From contig NC_088302.1 of the NCBI RefSeq assembly GCF_032854445.1, forward strand, positions 18,657,338 through 18,721,337: 64,000 bases of DNA, in the 5' to 3' direction. Origin of the DNA: Liolophura sinensis. Lineage: Eukaryota > Mollusca > Polyplacophora > Chitonida > Chitonidae. A model generated the notes under the pieces. The model searched no databases and was not told the DNA's origin. It worked only from the letters and a program-made list of their open reading frames with translations. Made by a program: the position numbers and the translations under genes. Below, one piece after another: positions 62,161 through 64,000 of the stretch. How positions within the stretch are numbered: position 1 is the first letter of the stretch; every line of letters starts with the position of its first letter.

Positions 62161-63343
62161 CTATAACCTGTCCAATCGGAAAGTATCCTCCGTGGCAGGG
62201 TCAGCCACCATGTTAGGATCTGTGAGCATTTGGAGTCCATCTAAATCAAGCGGGTCCAGGCCCACTTTCAGTGCCTCGTCTGACGGGAAAAAATCTGTAT
62301 CAAAGCTGTCTGACATGCCTGTGATTGCATTCCCAAGTTCTTTCGCAAAATCTTGACGAGCCAATGGGTCATCAGCACCTGTAATAGCAAGAACAATGTC
62401 TCAGTGAGTCTAATATACATGAAGCACACAGCTACATTCACTTGAAGCGAGCACAGCTCAATAGTTGGTAAAATGCCATGTACGAAAGAAAAATCTCCAA
62501 ATATTCAAAACTCAATCATTTATTTATTTACTTGCTTGGGAACATTTCACTTGTACGATGGACGCAAACATTACAACTCCACTAGATGGACAGTCCCTTC
62601 AGTCTAGAAGTAGTTAATGATAGTTAATCCCACGGCTGTAAGAAATTTCCTTTGTATTAACTGTGACTGGATTTACCAGTTGGGAACTAAAACCACTGAT
62701 CTCTCGGTTTTTAGTGTATGCTTCAACAACTCAACTAAATGGACAGTCCCTCCAGTCCAGAGGAAATTATTAGATTCCAACATGTCATATTTAGCCTGTT
62801 TTCCTAGTCACGTCCGTGTGACTTCATAGCATCATGGCCTCCTATGTAAGCTACCCCAGCAACCCTGCTTGCAGCACCAAGTGTGACCAGGTTCCCCAGT
62901 TGAGGATTTGAACTATTGATTTCGTGCTTTTTACTCCATGCTTCTGCGACTAGATAAAAGGGTCATTCCCTACAGTCCAGAGGTAGACAGCGCTTACATA
63001 TATTTTTCACCCTGTTACACTCTGGTTAACTCATCTGTAAATCACAGTATTTTAATAATATTATTAAGGAAGCGCTTACCAGTAAAAATGATATCTGGAA
63101 TTTTGTTGTTGGTATTTGGTGAAGGAGACAGTTGAGAATGGTGCTGTTGGGAGTTTGCTGATGTGGCGAGTGCTGGTTGTTGTCGTAGTAGCGTTGCTGC
63201 ACGTAGTCCCCTACTACCTGGTTGAGGCCCACCTGGGAGATGTTGGCTGTCGTGGGCTGGCCGCTTATGTACATGCCTCCATTGTTCGCCATACTCTTGT
63301 TGATCTGATTGGAGGCCGTACATATGGGCTGAGTGTCTTGTAA
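62161..63343 (-). CDS. CRTC: CREB-regulated transcription coactivator, C-terminal exons (5' part beyond right edge)
   Basis: Two minus-strand coding exons, 63343-63080 and 62378-62161, joined in phase (ACTG|GT). The second encodes the C-terminal CRTC domain: [34 protein letters not shown] and the terminal [14 protein letters not shown] before TAG, nearly matching the human CRTC ending. The first ends [13 protein letters not shown], matching the family's IPNIILT motif, after a Gln-rich stretch ([20 protein letters not shown]). The two parts of this exon are in different frames; a fourth G in the GGG at 63149-63151 would join them. CRTC proteins are phosphorylated by SIK/AMPK kinases and held in the cytoplasm. 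When dephosphorylated by calcineurin they enter the nucleus and coactivate CREB; the C-terminal region seen here is the transactivation domain. The N-terminal CREB-binding exons lie to the right of the window. Confidence 0.9.
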
Positions 63344-63599
63344 CTGGAAAGTATCAAATAACTGCTACACTTCATTAAGAAACCAAGACTGGTAGAGAAA
63401 TACAGTCGTTGAGTGAAGGATTTATCTAATTAGTGTTACAAACCATACTCAAGAATACTTAGCTTGGCCTCAAAATTCAACGGAAAATATGAGGAAAACA
63501 AGTATTCTTAAAATATTACTTTTGGTGATAAACAAATTTTCCACATAATACATGTGCTTCCCAAAAAAAACCCTCATAACACCTTTCTAAGCTCAAAAG

Positions 63600-63723
63600 A
63601 ACACCTGCGGATGGTCGTGGGTTTCCCCCGGGCACTGCCCGGTTTCCACCCACCATTCTGGCCGCCGTCATATAAGTGAAATATTCTTAAGTACGGTGTA
63701 AAACACCAATCAAATAAATAAAT
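63600..63723 (+). mobile_element. tRNA-derived SINE, sense, 3' half
   Basis: Sense copy of the 3' part: GCGGATGGTCGTGGGTTTCC, GCCCGGTTTCCACCCACC, GCCGCCGTCATATAAGTG, GTACGGTGTAAAACACC and AATCAAATAAATAAATC. The head is missing. It lies in a CRTC intron. Confidence 0.9.
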
Positions 63724-64000
63724 CAAAAGAACTCTCAATATAAGTAAAATAAGTTACTTAGAAATGGTTGTCTCCACAACAGTAGCGAGACATATGGGTA
63801 GAGAAAGCTGTTATGAAAGCCGTACAGAGCCAGACTAATATCACCACCCCTCACCAGGTTATGCATGATAATCTGCAGTACACCTGTTGTGAACAAACAA
63901 CCACCTCATGGGTCATTTGTTAACAGTCTTTTGGTAGAACCTATTAGATAGCTCAGCCAGCTCAAATATTTATTTATCTGCTTGGTATTTTACACCATGC
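63724..64000. other. CRTC intron at the right edge
   Basis: No exon is visible. The last 38 bases (TATTTATTTATCTGCTTGG, TATTTTACACCATGC) look like the start of another antisense copy of the SINE family, cut by the window edge. Confidence 0.55.

Overview
The window is nuclear DNA from an animal. Genes are split into short exons with GT-AG introns, coding sequence is only a few percent of the length, and the gaps hold dispersed repeats. A tRNA-derived SINE that ends in a CAAATAAATAAAT-type tail occurs more than a dozen times. I associate this kind of element with molluscs and other lophotrochozoans, so a mollusc-like animal is my best guess; the species cannot be told from the sequence.

Five protein-coding genes can be rebuilt exon by exon with consistent splice phases. 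From left to right: (1) CCDC171, a coiled-coil gene on the minus strand, whose 3' part runs off the left edge. (2) KXD1, minus strand, four coding exons, 186 aa, a BORC/BLOC-1-related lysosome-positioning subunit. (3) A JMY/WHAMM-type actin nucleator, plus strand, nine coding exons, 769 aa, head-to-head with KXD1 across a roughly 460 bp shared upstream region. (4) An HNRNPM/MYEF2-type RNA-binding protein, minus strand, twelve coding exons, 606 aa, three RRMs. (5) The last two coding exons of a CREB-regulated transcription coactivator (CRTC), minus strand, which continues past the right edge. JMY and HNRNPM are tail-to-tail across about 12 kb in which I see no gene.

The most striking pattern is that all four minisatellite-like arrays inside genes are built from a splice site. 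They are a 142 bp x 14 array in CCDC171 (5' splice site plus about 55 bp of exon), a ~76-95 bp x 8 array in JMY (3' splice site plus the start codon), a 56 bp x 24 array in JMY (5' splice site), and a 22 bp x 5 array in HNRNPM (5' splice site). In each, the unit touching the exon is the authentic site, and the other units line up on the intron side as apparent decoy sites. The three other arrays I found lie between genes.

Two exons, one in CCDC171 and one in CRTC, each need a one-base correction to keep a conserved reading frame. The JMY-like protein ends in an acidic tail with Phe where the family has Trp. A small inverted-repeat element is nested in an intergenic tandem array.
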